Shown here: one piece after another, positions 1 to 8,515 of the stretch
Numbering within the stretch: the stretch's first letter is position 1
How the letters are laid out: the number at the start of each line of letters is the position of its first letter
DNA from: Alcaligenaceae bacterium
GTDB lineage: Bacteria; Pseudomonadota; Gammaproteobacteria; Burkholderiales; Burkholderiaceae_B
Assembly (NCBI GenBank): GCA_029267415.1
Contig: JAJUIY010000006.1
Location: 1 to 37,024, forward strand
Direction of reading: 5' to 3'
Length of the DNA stretch: 37,024 bases
Translations under genes and position numbers: made by a program
Notes under the pieces: generated by a model
The model's input: only the letters and a program-made list of their open reading frames with translations
Databases searched by the model: none
Told to the model about the DNA's origin: nothing

Positions 1-428
1 ACCAGTGCCATTTCTGAGAATGGACACCAGCAACGCACTGCCAGCTCTTCAATAATTTCGATTTTGTCGGCGCGCCGCAAGCACTCGGCGGCACAGCCGC
101 CATAGGCACGTACGAGACCGCCTGTACCCAGTTTCACCCCGCCAAACCACCGGATCACCAAGACAACCACCTGATCGCACTGCTGGCCTTGAATCGCCTG
201 CAGAATTGGCCGGCCCGCCGTGCCTGCCGGCTCACCATCATCAGAAAAGCGATAAGCGTCACCGATTTGGTATGCCCAACAGTTATGGGTGGCGTCGGGC
301 ACACTGTTCGTCTGGATGAAAGCCATGGCTTCCTCTGGCGTGCGCACCGGTTCGGCCAGCGCCAGAAACCGACTGCGTTTGATTGTTTCTTCCAGGCGCG
401 CCGCTTTTTTCAACGTAAATACGGTCAT
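1..428 (-). CDS. yigZ: YigZ/IMPACT family protein, 3' end beyond window
   Basis: The reading frame starts with ATG at 428 and runs off the left edge, giving about 142 residues of a family usually near 200. The family hallmarks are visible in order: PDATHNCWAYQIG, then FSDDGEPAGTAGRPIL, then VVLVIRWFGGVKLGTGGLVRAYGG. These define the N-terminal UPF0029/Impact domain of bacterial YigZ. The molecular role of YigZ is poorly defined; the eukaryotic relative IMPACT modulates GCN2 signalling. The C-terminal domain is not in the window. The next gene downstream in this orientation cannot be seen; the LD-carboxypeptidase gene lies 17 nt upstream on the same strand, so the two may be co-transcribed. 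Confidence 0.93.
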   Translation of the reverse strand, partial: MTVFTLKKAARLEETIKRSRFLALAEPVRTPEEAMAFIQTNSVPDATHNCWAYQIGDAYRFSDDGEPAGTAGRPILQAIQGQQCDQVVVLVIRWFGGVKLGTGGLVRAYGGCAAECLRRADKIEIIEELAVRCWCPFSEMAL

Positions 429-445
429 TTCCTAAACAAGCAAAA

Positions 446-1438
446 CTAGCTATGGGGATGCGCATGCTGGTGGTCGTGCTCGTCGAGCAATAAATACGCC
501 ATGCCTTCTTCGGTGGCGATGCCCACCTTACGTCCGACAGGTAACGTCGCTTTGGTGGGGACATGGCCATACGGCAAACCGGTGACCACCGGCACCCGCA
601 CAGTAGCACGTAGCCAGCGCACCACCGCCGGCAGGTCAAAGCCATTGTCCTGGCTACCCAGCTGGTATTCGGTGAAATGCCCTAGAACGATGGCGCTCTG
701 GCGCTCCAAAATACCGGCGTGCCAAAGCTGGGTCAGCATACGCTCAACACGGTATGGGTGCTCGGCAATGTCTTCCAGAAACAATACCCCGCCCTGTACA
801 TCGGGCATGTAGGGAGTACCTACCAGCGACGCCACCAAGGCGAGATTCCCCCCCCACAGCACGCCGCGCGCATCCACCGCGTCGGCATCGGGCGCTTCGA
901 AACTAAGTACCTGAAGTTCGCCACGCATGACTTCAACGAATAAGTCCGCAGTAAGTTCGTCCGGATTGTGCGTGCCGAAATCATGCAATGCACTGGGCCC
1001 CGAATAGCTGACGGCCCCCGTTTTGGCCAGCAACGCAAGATTGAAGGCGGTGAAATCGCTGTGTCCCACAAAGCGCTTGCCACTGGCCGCCACGGCATTC
1101 CAATCAATGTAGGGCAATATCCGGCTGAGCCCGTATCCGCCACGTGTGGCCATAACGATGGGTAACGGCTGGCGAATTGCACGCTGAATGGCGGCCACCC
1201 GCTGTTCGTCTGTGCCGGCAAAACGTTCGAATCGCGCTAGCGCTGAGCCATCGGTTTCCACCTTGAACCCGTGCGTCTGCAATCGATCGCGCGCTTGCGC
1301 AAGGGTGCCTGGATCGGCCACAAAGCCCGAGGGCGAAATCAGATAAATACCATCTGCCTGGTGCGATGAATGCGAACAAGCCGGTGCGTTGGCCGCAGCG
1401 TGGGCATGGGCTGAAGAAGAAAAATCAATCTGGTTCAT
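446..1438 (-). CDS. LD-carboxypeptidase, peptidase family S66 (LdcA/MccF-like)
   Basis: A 330-residue protein of the S66 family, which cleaves the L,D bond to the terminal D-Ala of murein tetrapeptides (LdcA) or related amide bonds (MccF). The likely catalytic triad is visible: Ser127 in VGHSDFTA, Glu222 in GGVLFLED, and His292 in GLPYGH. The fold signatures GGNLALVASLVGTPY and EHPYRVERML are also present. The start at 1438 was chosen because the family's first strand (GIYLISPSGFV) begins about 30 residues later; the open frame extends to 1684, but that part has no family similarity and GC-rich intergenic character. No signal peptide is seen, consistent with a cytoplasmic recycling enzyme. 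Both ends are unusually rich in histidine (five His in residues 11-26; five His in the last ten residues). LdcA versus MccF specificity cannot be decided from sequence alone. Confidence 0.88.
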   Translation of the reverse strand: MNQIDFSSSAHAHAAANAPACSHSSHQADGIYLISPSGFVADPGTLAQARDRLQTHGFKVETDGSALARFERFAGTDEQRVAAIQRAIRQPLPIVMATRGGYGLSRILPYIDWNAVAASGKRFVGHSDFTAFNLALLAKTGAVSYSGPSALHDFGTHNPDELTADLFVEVMRGELQVLSFEAPDADAVDARGVLWGGNLALVASLVGTPYMPDVQGGVLFLEDIAEHPYRVERMLTQLWHAGILERQSAIVLGHFTEYQLGSQDNGFDLPAVVRWLRATVRVPVVTGLPYGHVPTKATLPVGRKVGIATEEGMAYLLLDEHDHQHAHPHS

Positions 1439-1756
1439 GGTGACGATTGGTGGGTAATTCAACACCCATATAGTAATTGACAGCGCGGCTGACACACCCG
1501 ACTGGCGGATAGCCAAACAGCGTAAAGCAATGGGCTTACGCTTTCTAGGGCATACCGGGGCCCCGGCATCGGCCCTATCATTTTTATCAAACAGCAAAAA
1601 CAAACGTCCGGGGCGGGGCCAAATCCACGGATCCGGTGTGAACCGGACCAAGCAACGTGGCGGCAGCGGGCCGGCCACACCCATGCTCTGGGTCGGGGAG
1701 ACAATAATGCCACATTACCACAGCGTCTGCGCCTGGCATCCGCGAGGTGAACGTGC
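1439..1756. promoter_or_regulatory. Divergent intergenic region upstream of pgaA and the LD-carboxypeptidase gene
   Basis: This 318-nt region should hold the promoters of both flanking genes. Seen in it: an imperfect stem (GCGTAA / TTACGC with inner GC pair) at 1520-1542, a perfect 12-bp palindrome CCGGGGCCCCGG at 1555-1566, and a stem TCCGGT-GTGA-ACCGGA at 1632-1647. The 11-mer GGCGGATAGCC at 1504-1514 recurs upstream of the CsgD-like regulator at 11341-11351. No consensus sigma70 promoter could be assigned with confidence. A short structured leader for pgaA mRNA is possible; in E. coli pgaA is controlled post-transcriptionally by CsrA. Confidence 0.5.
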
Positions 1757-3718
1757 ATGAAACGTTTCGCTTCAGCCATGTTCACCACGTTGTCACTTAC
1801 CGTTGTATCGGCGCACAGCGTCGCACAGCCAGCGCAGACCCAAAATGAGGCCGCGCTGGCGAGCGCACGCGCAGAGATCCTGGGACTGGAGCGTGCCGGC
1901 TTGCCCTGGCTGGCACTGCAAGCCGCTCAACGTAATCCCGGGGCGATCACCCCGCCCAAAATGCGGCAGCTGGAGGCCGATTACGCCGCTGAACTGACAC
2001 GCTTGGCCGTGATCACGACACGTCAGGAATCAGAGCGATTCCGAATTGCCGATCGGGCCCTGGCCATGTACGACGACCTGATCGCTAAATGGACGCCTTT
2101 GGGTGCGCCTGCAGCAAGAGACGTGGCGCGCGTGCGTATCGACCGCCTTGAAGCCTTGCGGGCACGTAACCTGATGGCATCCGTAATCCACGAGTACCAA
2201 ACCCTGCTACGCGACGGCATTGCCATACCCCCGTATGCCATGGCCCATGTGGCCGCCGCACATTTGCACCAGCGCCGGCCGGATGACGCTCGCCGTTTTT
2301 ATGAGTTGGTCAATGACACCGACAATGACCTGCCTCCCGAAACCCGCCTCGACAACCAGATAGGCTTGTTTTATTCGTTGGTTGAATCGGAGCAGCATGA
2401 CCAGGCACGGCGCGTAATTGAAGCGGCCGTGCATGAGCAACCGATCTGGCTTTACCGCAAGGGCAACCCCAACCGGGTAGGAAACCCCCTGCGACTACAC
2501 GCCGAACACACCGAGGCGCTTTCCTACCTGTATGCCGACGACACCGTTGAAGCCGAAGAACGCCTTGCCCATATGGTCACGGCCGCGCCCAACAACGCCG
2601 GTTTGCGTGCATCAATGGCCGCTGTCTACAGAGAGCGCGACCAGCCCCGCCGCGCCGACACAGAACTGAAAATTGCGGAAACGCTGGAACCGCGTGCTAT
2701 TGCCGTAGAGGCCGAGCAATTCCAGGTGGCCATGGACCTGGGACAGTGGGAGCACGCAGAAGCGCTGCTGGATGACCTGCAGCAGCGCACGCCCGAACAC
2801 GCATTGACACTCAACGCAACACGCCGCTGGGCCAACCACAACAAGGCCGAGCTACAGGTGTCCGCCCAGGGTGGCCTGGTTTCAGATACTCCGGTGTCGG
2901 GCGAGAACGACCTGACGATGGAAACGGTTCTGTACTCGGCACCCATTAATTACAACTGGCGACCGTTTGCCGGGGTGGGATACGCCCAGGGTGACTTCGA
3001 AGAAGGGTCTACCCATTTCCGCTGGACGCGTGCCGGCGTTCAGTGGCAAGGCAAAGGCCTGACGGCTGAGATCGAAGGCTCGGCACAACGCTACGGCCAC
3101 GGCACGCGCCCGGGTGCCCGGGCGGCTGCGTACTACGACCTGAACGACCACTGGCAAATCGGCGGCGAGGTGGCATGGCGCAGCATTGAGACGCCGGTGC
3201 GCGCGCTGCACCACAACATCAGCTCCAACAGCCTGACGGCATACACCCGTTGGCGTGCCAATGAACGGCGCGAGTGGTCATTGACCGCCACAGCTTCGCG
3301 TTTCAGCGATAGCAATAAACGGCTGAGTCTATTGTTGAGCGGTCGCGAACGGCTATATACCAGCCCGCACATCAAAGCGGATGCGCTGTTGGGCATCTAT
3401 GCGTCGCGTAACAGCCAACGAGATGCGCCCTACTTCAACCCTCGGGCGGATATCGAAGTGCTGCCCGCCATTCGGGTGAGCCACATTTTGTACCGCCGTT
3501 ATGAGCGACGTCTGGAACACGCGCTGACGCTGGGCGGTGGTATTTATGCCCAACGCGGCTATGGCAGCGGCGGCGTGGCCGCTGCCACATACGAAGTGCA
3601 GTACGACCACAACCGTGACATCAGCGTCGGCGCGTCGCTGACCGGTACAACGCGACCCTATGACGGAAACCGCGAACGGGAACTGCGTTTCATGCTTAAC
3701 CTGAATATTCGCTTTTAG
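1757..3718 (+). CDS. pgaA: Poly-beta-1,6-N-acetylglucosamine export porin PgaA
   Basis: A 653-residue outer-membrane protein that exports partially deacetylated PNAG. It has a signal peptide (MKRFASAMFTTLSLTVVSA, cleavage near HSVAQ), then an alpha-helical TPR-like periplasmic half (about residues 30-350, with repeated units such as ALASARAEILGLERAGLPWLALQAA and AEHTEALSYLYADDTVEAEERL). The C-terminal half has alternating aromatic beta-strands typical of an outer-membrane barrel and ends in FMLNLNIRF, with a terminal Phe as expected for BAM-dependent insertion. It is shorter than E. coli PgaA (about 807 aa), mainly in the TPR half. The gene starts the pgaABCD operon, with 9 nt to pgaB. In Bordetella the equivalent cluster is bpsABCD. 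Confidence 0.92.
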   Translation: MKRFASAMFTTLSLTVVSAHSVAQPAQTQNEAALASARAEILGLERAGLPWLALQAAQRNPGAITPPKMRQLEADYAAELTRLAVITTRQESERFRIADRALAMYDDLIAKWTPLGAPAARDVARVRIDRLEALRARNLMASVIHEYQTLLRDGIAIPPYAMAHVAAAHLHQRRPDDARRFYELVNDTDNDLPPETRLDNQIGLFYSLVESEQHDQARRVIEAAVHEQPIWLYRKGNPNRVGNPLRLHAEHTEALSYLYADDTVEAEERLAHMVTAAPNNAGLRASMAAVYRERDQPRRADTELKIAETLEPRAIAVEAEQFQVAMDLGQWEHAEALLDDLQQRTPEHALTLNATRRWANHNKAELQVSAQGGLVSDTPVSGENDLTMETVLYSAPINYNWRPFAGVGYAQGDFEEGSTHFRWTRAGVQWQGKGLTAEIEGSAQRYGHGTRPGARAAAYYDLNDHWQIGGEVAWRSIETPVRALHHNISSNSLTAYTRWRANERREWSLTATASRFSDSNKRLSLLLSGRERLYTSPHIKADALLGIYASRNSQRDAPYFNPRADIEVLPAIRVSHILYRRYERRLEHALTLGGGIYAQRGYGSGGVAAATYEVQYDHNRDISVGASLTGTTRPYDGNRERELRFMLNLNIRF

Positions 3719-3727
3719 GAAACCACC

Positions 3728-5755
3728 ATGAATGCCCTGTTGCGCTTTTTGTTGATCGTTCTGGTGAGTGTGGCGCAAAGTGTTGCCCTGACAGCGTGCG
3801 CCAAGGAGGACGTGGTGTTTGTACCACCGGCTGAACGCCCGCAACCGCTGTCCAGTCAGGAATGGCTCCCCAATAGAGTGCTTGCCCTGGCGTGGCACGA
3901 CGTTGAGGATACAGATCCGGACCAGGCGTTTGTGAGCGTCAGAACCGATCACCTGATCAACCAGTTGGCGTGGTTGCGTGAAAACGACTATCAACCGGTA
4001 TCGATTGATCAGATTATTCAGGCATCCGAAGGCAAGATCACCCTGCCTGACCGGGCAGTTCTGCTCACCTTTGACGATGGTTACAGCAGCTTTTACACGC
4101 GTGTTTTTCCGTTATTGAAAGCCTACCAATGGCCGGCCGTTCTGGCGCCCGTGGGCAAATGGCTGGACACCCCGGCCGATCAGCCCGTGCACTTCGGAGA
4201 CCAGGAGGTGGAACGCTCGCGCTTTCTTACGTGGGAGCAGGTTCGCGAAATTTCACAATCCGGACTGGTCGAAATCGCATCGCATACCTACAACCTGCAC
4301 CGTGGTGTGCGCGGCAACCCCCAAGGCAACGAACAACCCGCCACTGCCGCCCGTATTTATGATCCGCGCACCAATACGTACGAAAGCGAGGCCGACTTCC
4401 GTCGCCGTATTGAAGAGGACGTCCGAACCATTACGGCGCGGCTGAAATCCGCCACCGGCAAAACCCCACGAGTCTGGGTTTGGCCCTATGGCCGCGTGGA
4501 CGGCACCACTTTGCAAATAGTGCAGGACAACGGCTATTCGATTGCCATGAAACTGGAAGACGGGCTGGTTCACGTCAACGACCTGATCAACATGCCGCGC
4601 GTGCTTATCGCCAATGACCCCTTGCTGGATGAATTCGCGCGCAGTGCAGTTTATATGGAGAACGTGACGCCGCTGCGTGTAATGCATATCGACCTGGATT
4701 ATGTCTACGACGACGATCCTGAGCAAATGGAACGCAACTTGGGGCAGTTGGTGCAACGTGTGGCCGACATGCAGATCAATACCGTCTTCCTGCAGGCATT
4801 TGCGGATCCGCTGGGAGATGGCTTGGTACGTTCGCTGTACTTCCCCAATCGCCACTTGCCGGTACGCGCGGACTTGTTTAACCGGGCCGCGTGGCAACTG
4901 CGAACCCGTGCGTTTGTGCAAGTGTTTGCTTGGATGCCGGTGCTGGCCTTCGACCTGCCAGAAACGTTGCCGCGCGTCGAGCGCTGGTACCCGGACGCCA
5001 ACACCCATGGCATCGACCCGGACCAATATACGCGCCTTTCGCCGTTTGATCCCGACGTCCGTCGCGTGATCACCGAGATCTATCAGGACCTGGCCCGCCA
5101 CGCCTTGATCGATGGCGTCTTGTTTCACGACGACGCCATGATGACCGACTTTGAAGACGTGAGCCCGCCCGCAATGGCGGCTTACCGTGCAGCCGGCCTG
5201 CCGGACGACATCCGGCGCTTGCGTGATGATCCCGACACCATGCAGCAATGGACCCGCTTCAAGACCCGGTACCTGACCGACTTCACCAATGACCTTGCAG
5301 GAGAATTACGGGACATTCTGGGGCCACAGATTCAGACGGCACGCAATCTGTACGCGCAACCCATGATTAACCCGGACAGCGAGGCCTGGTTTGCGCAAAA
5401 CCTGGACGATTTTTTAGAGAACTACGACTGGACCGCGCCCATGGCCATGCCATTCATGGAGGGCGTAAGCATGGCCGACTCCGGACAGTGGCTGGCCAAC
5501 CTTGTCGACATTGTGCGCGAGCGGCCCGGTGCGCTGGACAAAACCGTCTTTGAAATCCAGGCACGCGACTGGGCCCAGACGGAATTCAACGACGAGGGGC
5601 ACATCCCCGCGTCGGTGATGGCTTCCTGGCTGCGCCAGCTCCAGATGCATGGCGCCCGCCACCTGGGCTACTACCCCGATGACTTTGTGACCAACCAGCC
5701 CCGGATCGAAGTAATCCGGCCCGCCATTTCCAACGCATGGTATCCGCATCAATGA
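3728..5755 (+). CDS. pgaB: Poly-beta-1,6-N-acetylglucosamine N-deacetylase PgaB
   Basis: A 675-residue two-domain lipoprotein close to the E. coli length (672). The lipobox LTAC places the lipidated cysteine at residue 24, giving an outer-membrane-anchored periplasmic enzyme. The N-terminal carbohydrate-esterase-4 domain shows the metal and catalytic motif LTFDDGYSSFY (Asp116/Asp117) and SHTYNLH (His186, His191). The C-terminal domain, from about residue 310 (MHIDLDYVYDDDPEQMERNL), is the glycoside-hydrolase-like PgaB domain that binds and can cleave dPNAG. Partial deacetylation is required for export through PgaA. The stop overlaps the start of pgaC by 4 nt, indicating translational coupling. 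Confidence 0.95.
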   Translation: MNALLRFLLIVLVSVAQSVALTACAKEDVVFVPPAERPQPLSSQEWLPNRVLALAWHDVEDTDPDQAFVSVRTDHLINQLAWLRENDYQPVSIDQIIQASEGKITLPDRAVLLTFDDGYSSFYTRVFPLLKAYQWPAVLAPVGKWLDTPADQPVHFGDQEVERSRFLTWEQVREISQSGLVEIASHTYNLHRGVRGNPQGNEQPATAARIYDPRTNTYESEADFRRRIEEDVRTITARLKSATGKTPRVWVWPYGRVDGTTLQIVQDNGYSIAMKLEDGLVHVNDLINMPRVLIANDPLLDEFARSAVYMENVTPLRVMHIDLDYVYDDDPEQMERNLGQLVQRVADMQINTVFLQAFADPLGDGLVRSLYFPNRHLPVRADLFNRAAWQLRTRAFVQVFAWMPVLAFDLPETLPRVERWYPDANTHGIDPDQYTRLSPFDPDVRRVITEIYQDLARHALIDGVLFHDDAMMTDFEDVSPPAMAAYRAAGLPDDIRRLRDDPDTMQQWTRFKTRYLTDFTNDLAGELRDILGPQIQTARNLYAQPMINPDSEAWFAQNLDDFLENYDWTAPMAMPFMEGVSMADSGQWLANLVDIVRERPGALDKTVFEIQARDWAQTEFNDEGHIPASVMASWLRQLQMHGARHLGYYPDDFVTNQPRIEVIRPAISNAWYPHQ

Positions 5756-7077
5756 TAGATCGACTGATTGCCTTTCTGATACTGAGCATTGCCCTTGGAG
5801 CACCGTTCGGGCTGGCTTTGGTCGCGACCAGCAACCTGCTGCTGAACTTTGTATTCTTTTACCCCTTGTTCATGTCGGTGATCTGGATGTCCGGCGGCTT
5901 GTGTTTCTGGCTTTTATGGGAGCGAAACTGGCCCTGGCGCGGTGACCCCCAGCCCTACCCAAACCACGGATTGGTGACAGTATTGATTCCGTGCCATAAC
6001 GAAGCCCGCCATGTGGAACAAACAATCTTGGCGGCCTTGGCCCAAGATTACGCCGACATTGAAGTGATTGCCATCAATGACGGCTCGACCGACAACACCC
6101 GCGCGCTTTTTGACCGTCTTAGTAGCGAACACGATCGTCTGCGCATTATCCACCTTGTGCATAACCAGGGTAAGGCCATGGCCCTTCGTATGGGCGCCTT
6201 GGCGGCACGCAGCGAATATATCGTTTGCATTGACGGCGACGCCCTGTTGGCACCCGATGCGGTCCGGTATCTGACGGATTCGTTGGCCAGCCGCCCGGAC
6301 ATTGGCGCGGTTACGGGCAATCCACGTATTCGTACGCGTTCCACGTTGATCGGCCGGATTCAGGTGGGGGAGTTCTCATCCATTATTGGCCTGATCAAGC
6401 GCACCCAGGGCGTCTATGGACAGCTCTTCACCGTGTCCGGTGTCGTGACGGCCTTCCGGCGTCGCGCACTCGACGATGTCGATTACTGGAGCGTTGACAT
6501 GATCACGGAAGACATCGACGTGACGTGGAAGCTCCAACGCAAAGAGTGGAAAGTACTGTTCGAGCCCCGTGCCCTGTGCTGGGTACTGATGCCAGAGACC
6601 TTGCGCGGCCTGTGGCGACAGCGGGTGCGCTGGGCCCAGGGCGGCGCTGAAGTGCTGCTGAAAAACTTTTCTACCATCTGGCGGCCCCGTTACCGGCACT
6701 TGTGGCTGTTGTTGATCGACTATTGCCTTTCCGTGGCATGGGCCTTCGCCTTGTTTCTGTCCATCGTGCTGTGGGCAATGGGCTATGTGGTGGAACTTCC
6801 CCCCGCGCTACAGGTTACTCGCGTATGGCCGCCCGCCTTTACCGGAATGGTACTGGCCATGGTGTGCCTGTTTCAATTCTCGGCAAGCGTGCTGATTGAC
6901 CGCCGCTATGAAGCTGATCTGCCACGCGCCCTTTTCTGGGTGATTTGGTATCCGTTTGCCTACTGGCTGATCAATTTATTAACCACGCTGTACAGTTTCC
7001 CCAAAGTCATGGTGCGCGGACAGCGCAAGCGCGCACGCTGGACAAGCCCTGACAGGGGGATCGAGGAGCTGACATGA
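5752..7077 (+). CDS. pgaC: Poly-beta-1,6-N-acetylglucosamine synthase PgaC
   Basis: An inner-membrane family-2 glycosyltransferase that polymerises UDP-GlcNAc into PNAG. The start at 5752 was chosen because it gives an ATGA overlap with pgaB and exactly 441 residues, the E. coli PgaC length; an earlier ATG at 5737 would add five residues. Visible motifs: NDGSTDNT (UDP binding), CIDGDALL (DxD), ITEDIDVTWKL (catalytic base TED) and QRVRWAQGG (QxxRW). Two hydrophobic segments lie at the N-terminus (LIAFLILSIALGAPFGLAL and the following VFFYPLFMSVIWMSGG), and more follow near the C-terminus (LLLIDYCLSVAWAFALF and beyond). It works with PgaD, whose gene overlaps it by 4 nt. Confidence 0.96.
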   Translation: MIDRLIAFLILSIALGAPFGLALVATSNLLLNFVFFYPLFMSVIWMSGGLCFWLLWERNWPWRGDPQPYPNHGLVTVLIPCHNEARHVEQTILAALAQDYADIEVIAINDGSTDNTRALFDRLSSEHDRLRIIHLVHNQGKAMALRMGALAARSEYIVCIDGDALLAPDAVRYLTDSLASRPDIGAVTGNPRIRTRSTLIGRIQVGEFSSIIGLIKRTQGVYGQLFTVSGVVTAFRRRALDDVDYWSVDMITEDIDVTWKLQRKEWKVLFEPRALCWVLMPETLRGLWRQRVRWAQGGAEVLLKNFSTIWRPRYRHLWLLLIDYCLSVAWAFALFLSIVLWAMGYVVELPPALQVTRVWPPAFTGMVLAMVCLFQFSASVLIDRRYEADLPRALFWVIWYPFAYWLINLLTTLYSFPKVMVRGQRKRARWTSPDRGIEELT

Positions 7078-7667
7078 TCATCACGACACGACGCCCGCCC
7101 CGCATCCTGCTTCTGGACATCTTGCTGACCGGCACCGCCTGGCTGGCCTTCGTCTACCTGTTTACCGACGGCGTTGTCTACATGCTGTCAGAACAAAGCA
7201 GCGCACCGTTGCCACTGCTGTATGGCCTGCAATTGAGTGAAACCGCCATCACGCTGGTGCTGTGCCTGGTGGTTAGCCTATTTAATGCCAGCGTTGTCTA
7301 TATATGGGCTCGCTGGCGGCGTGCAACGGGCGAGGTACCCCAGACAGCCGCCATGCCAGATGCCCTGACCATGGACATGATGGCCGAACACTTCAGCCTT
7401 TCGCCCAACGCGCTTGGCCACGTCAGGGACAGTCGGGTTACGGTGGTTTACCACTCACCGTCCGGCGGTATCAGCCGACTTGAAACGGCAGGTAGCGACG
7501 CCGTCACGCACGACGTCGAAGAAGTAATCGACACCGGCTTCACGGCACAAGAATCCGAAGAGGCAGCCGGTGTCGGCATCACGACACACGAATCAGAAGA
7601 AACCGTTGTACTGGACACCGCACACGAGCTGGACGACGCGGTGGCCGCCCGATTGCGCGTAGCCTGA
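7074..7667 (+). CDS. pgaD: PNAG biosynthesis accessory protein PgaD
   Basis: A 197-residue membrane protein placed last in pgaABCD with an ATGA overlap to pgaC. Two transmembrane helices are visible, about residues 11-37 and 47-79, ending in the basic WARWRR. In E. coli PgaD and PgaC jointly bind c-di-GMP, which activates polymerisation. E. coli PgaD is about 137 residues; this protein carries about 60 extra residues (136-197). The extra tail is acidic and contains an imperfect repeat, TAQESEEAAG / TTHESEETVV. The identity rests on topology and operon position more than on primary sequence, which is poorly conserved in this family. Confidence 0.85.
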   Translation: MIITTRRPPRILLLDILLTGTAWLAFVYLFTDGVVYMLSEQSSAPLPLLYGLQLSETAITLVLCLVVSLFNASVVYIWARWRRATGEVPQTAAMPDALTMDMMAEHFSLSPNALGHVRDSRVTVVYHSPSGGISRLETAGSDAVTHDVEEVIDTGFTAQESEEAAGVGITTHESEETVVLDTAHELDDAVAARLRVA

Positions 7668-7918
7668 CGCGCCACACCGACGACGGAGCACCTTGCTCCA
7701 AACAGCCTAGCCCGCAATTACTAGAACTTTACGCCATAAAGCGGGCCAGGCTTACGTCATGCGGCGCATGTATTTCGCGCCGGTGCTAATTACCATGAAA
7801 ACGTAATAAGTGCTTAATAACGTTCGCTGCAAATGTAACAAGTGCGGCAACGCAAGACATCAAAATAACGGCCTGCAAAAGGCCAAAGCAATAAGAAGAT
7901 CAGAGGGAGGAAGACGAC
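7668..7918 (+). promoter_or_regulatory. Intergenic region between pgaD and csgE: probable csg promoter region
   Basis: These 251 nt are AT-richer than their surroundings. A perfect 6-bp stem with 3-nt loop (GGAGCA-CCT-TGCTCC, 7684-7698) just after pgaD could be a weak transcription barrier, but it has no T-run. An imperfect 25-bp dyad at 7800-7824 has outer arms AACGT/ACGTT and an inner TAAG-TG-CTTA. It resembles a palindrome upstream of the CsgD-like gene (AATAAGCTTATT at 11399-11410). A strong Shine-Dalgarno (GGGAGGA) precedes csgE. No confident -35/-10 pair was found. Confidence 0.45.
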
Positions 7919-8515
7919 ATGTTGCCGGCTCGCGTACTGACGGCGCTATTTGTTGGCATGGCCCTTATGCCGGCGTATGTGTCCGCCCAAGAGTCAGGGA
8001 AGTCAATCACCCAGGCCGCCGCACGCAAGGCAGCGTCCAAGCCCTCGGCAACCGCACCCCGCGCTGCGGGCAGCACATCCAGCCGCACCACTGGCACATC
8101 GGGCGATGCCAGCGGTACCAATAATGACGCCAATGGCGCGCTGAATGGTTCCGGCAAAGCCTTGCAACAAGCCAAACGCGTCATTGAAGACCCGCTCACC
8201 GGGGTGGTGGTTAACCGCACCGTTACCGTGCAGGGCCATGACTTCTACCGATATTTCTCGGCCTGGTGGCGCGACATGGACGCGGAAGGCAGTTATTCCA
8301 TTTCCATCCACGAGCGCCCCTCCGCGCGCTGGGGCAGCGAAGTCTGGGTGCAATTCCGCCGTGAGCGTGTCTTTCATATGTTTCTGCCCCCTGCCCGCTC
8401 GCGAACCAAAGAAATCAGTCGCCAGGCGGTAGAGATCGCCTGGGACAACATCACCCGAAACGAACTGCAACGGGCCATTTATCAAAGTGAGGACCTGGGT
8501 CCCGAGGAGATGTAA
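7919..8515 (+). CDS. csgE: Curli production assembly/transport protein CsgE, with long linker
   Basis: The C-terminal part (about residues 87-198) matches CsgE closely: GVVVNRTVTVQGHDFYRYFSAWW, then YSISIHERPSARWGSEVWVQ and FLPP, in the order and spacing of the E. coli protein. CsgE is a periplasmic specificity factor that caps the CsgG secretion channel and brings curlin to it. A signal peptide is present (LTALFVGMALMPAYVSA, cleavage near residue 23). Between signal peptide and CsgE domain lies a region of about 63 residues rich in Ala, Ser, Thr and Gly (24-86) that E. coli CsgE (129 aa) lacks. Start chosen from the strong GGAGG Shine-Dalgarno 8 nt upstream. The stop codon directly abuts the csgF start. 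Confidence 0.93.
   Translation: MLPARVLTALFVGMALMPAYVSAQESGKSITQAAARKAASKPSATAPRAAGSTSSRTTGTSGDASGTNNDANGALNGSGKALQQAKRVIEDPLTGVVVNRTVTVQGHDFYRYFSAWWRDMDAEGSYSISIHERPSARWGSEVWVQFRRERVFHMFLPPARSRTKEISRQAVEIAWDNITRNELQRAIYQSEDLGPEEM

Noticed and set aside
1439-1684. N-terminal extension of the LD-carboxypeptidase frame
   Set aside because: It has no family similarity, contains many Pro/Arg/Cys typical of translated non-coding GC-rich DNA, and covers the divergent promoter region.
7668-7718. Minus-strand frame opposite the pgaD tail extending into the intergenic region
   Set aside because: Its Ser/Cys-rich translation mirrors the acidic repeat of pgaD and has no independent support.
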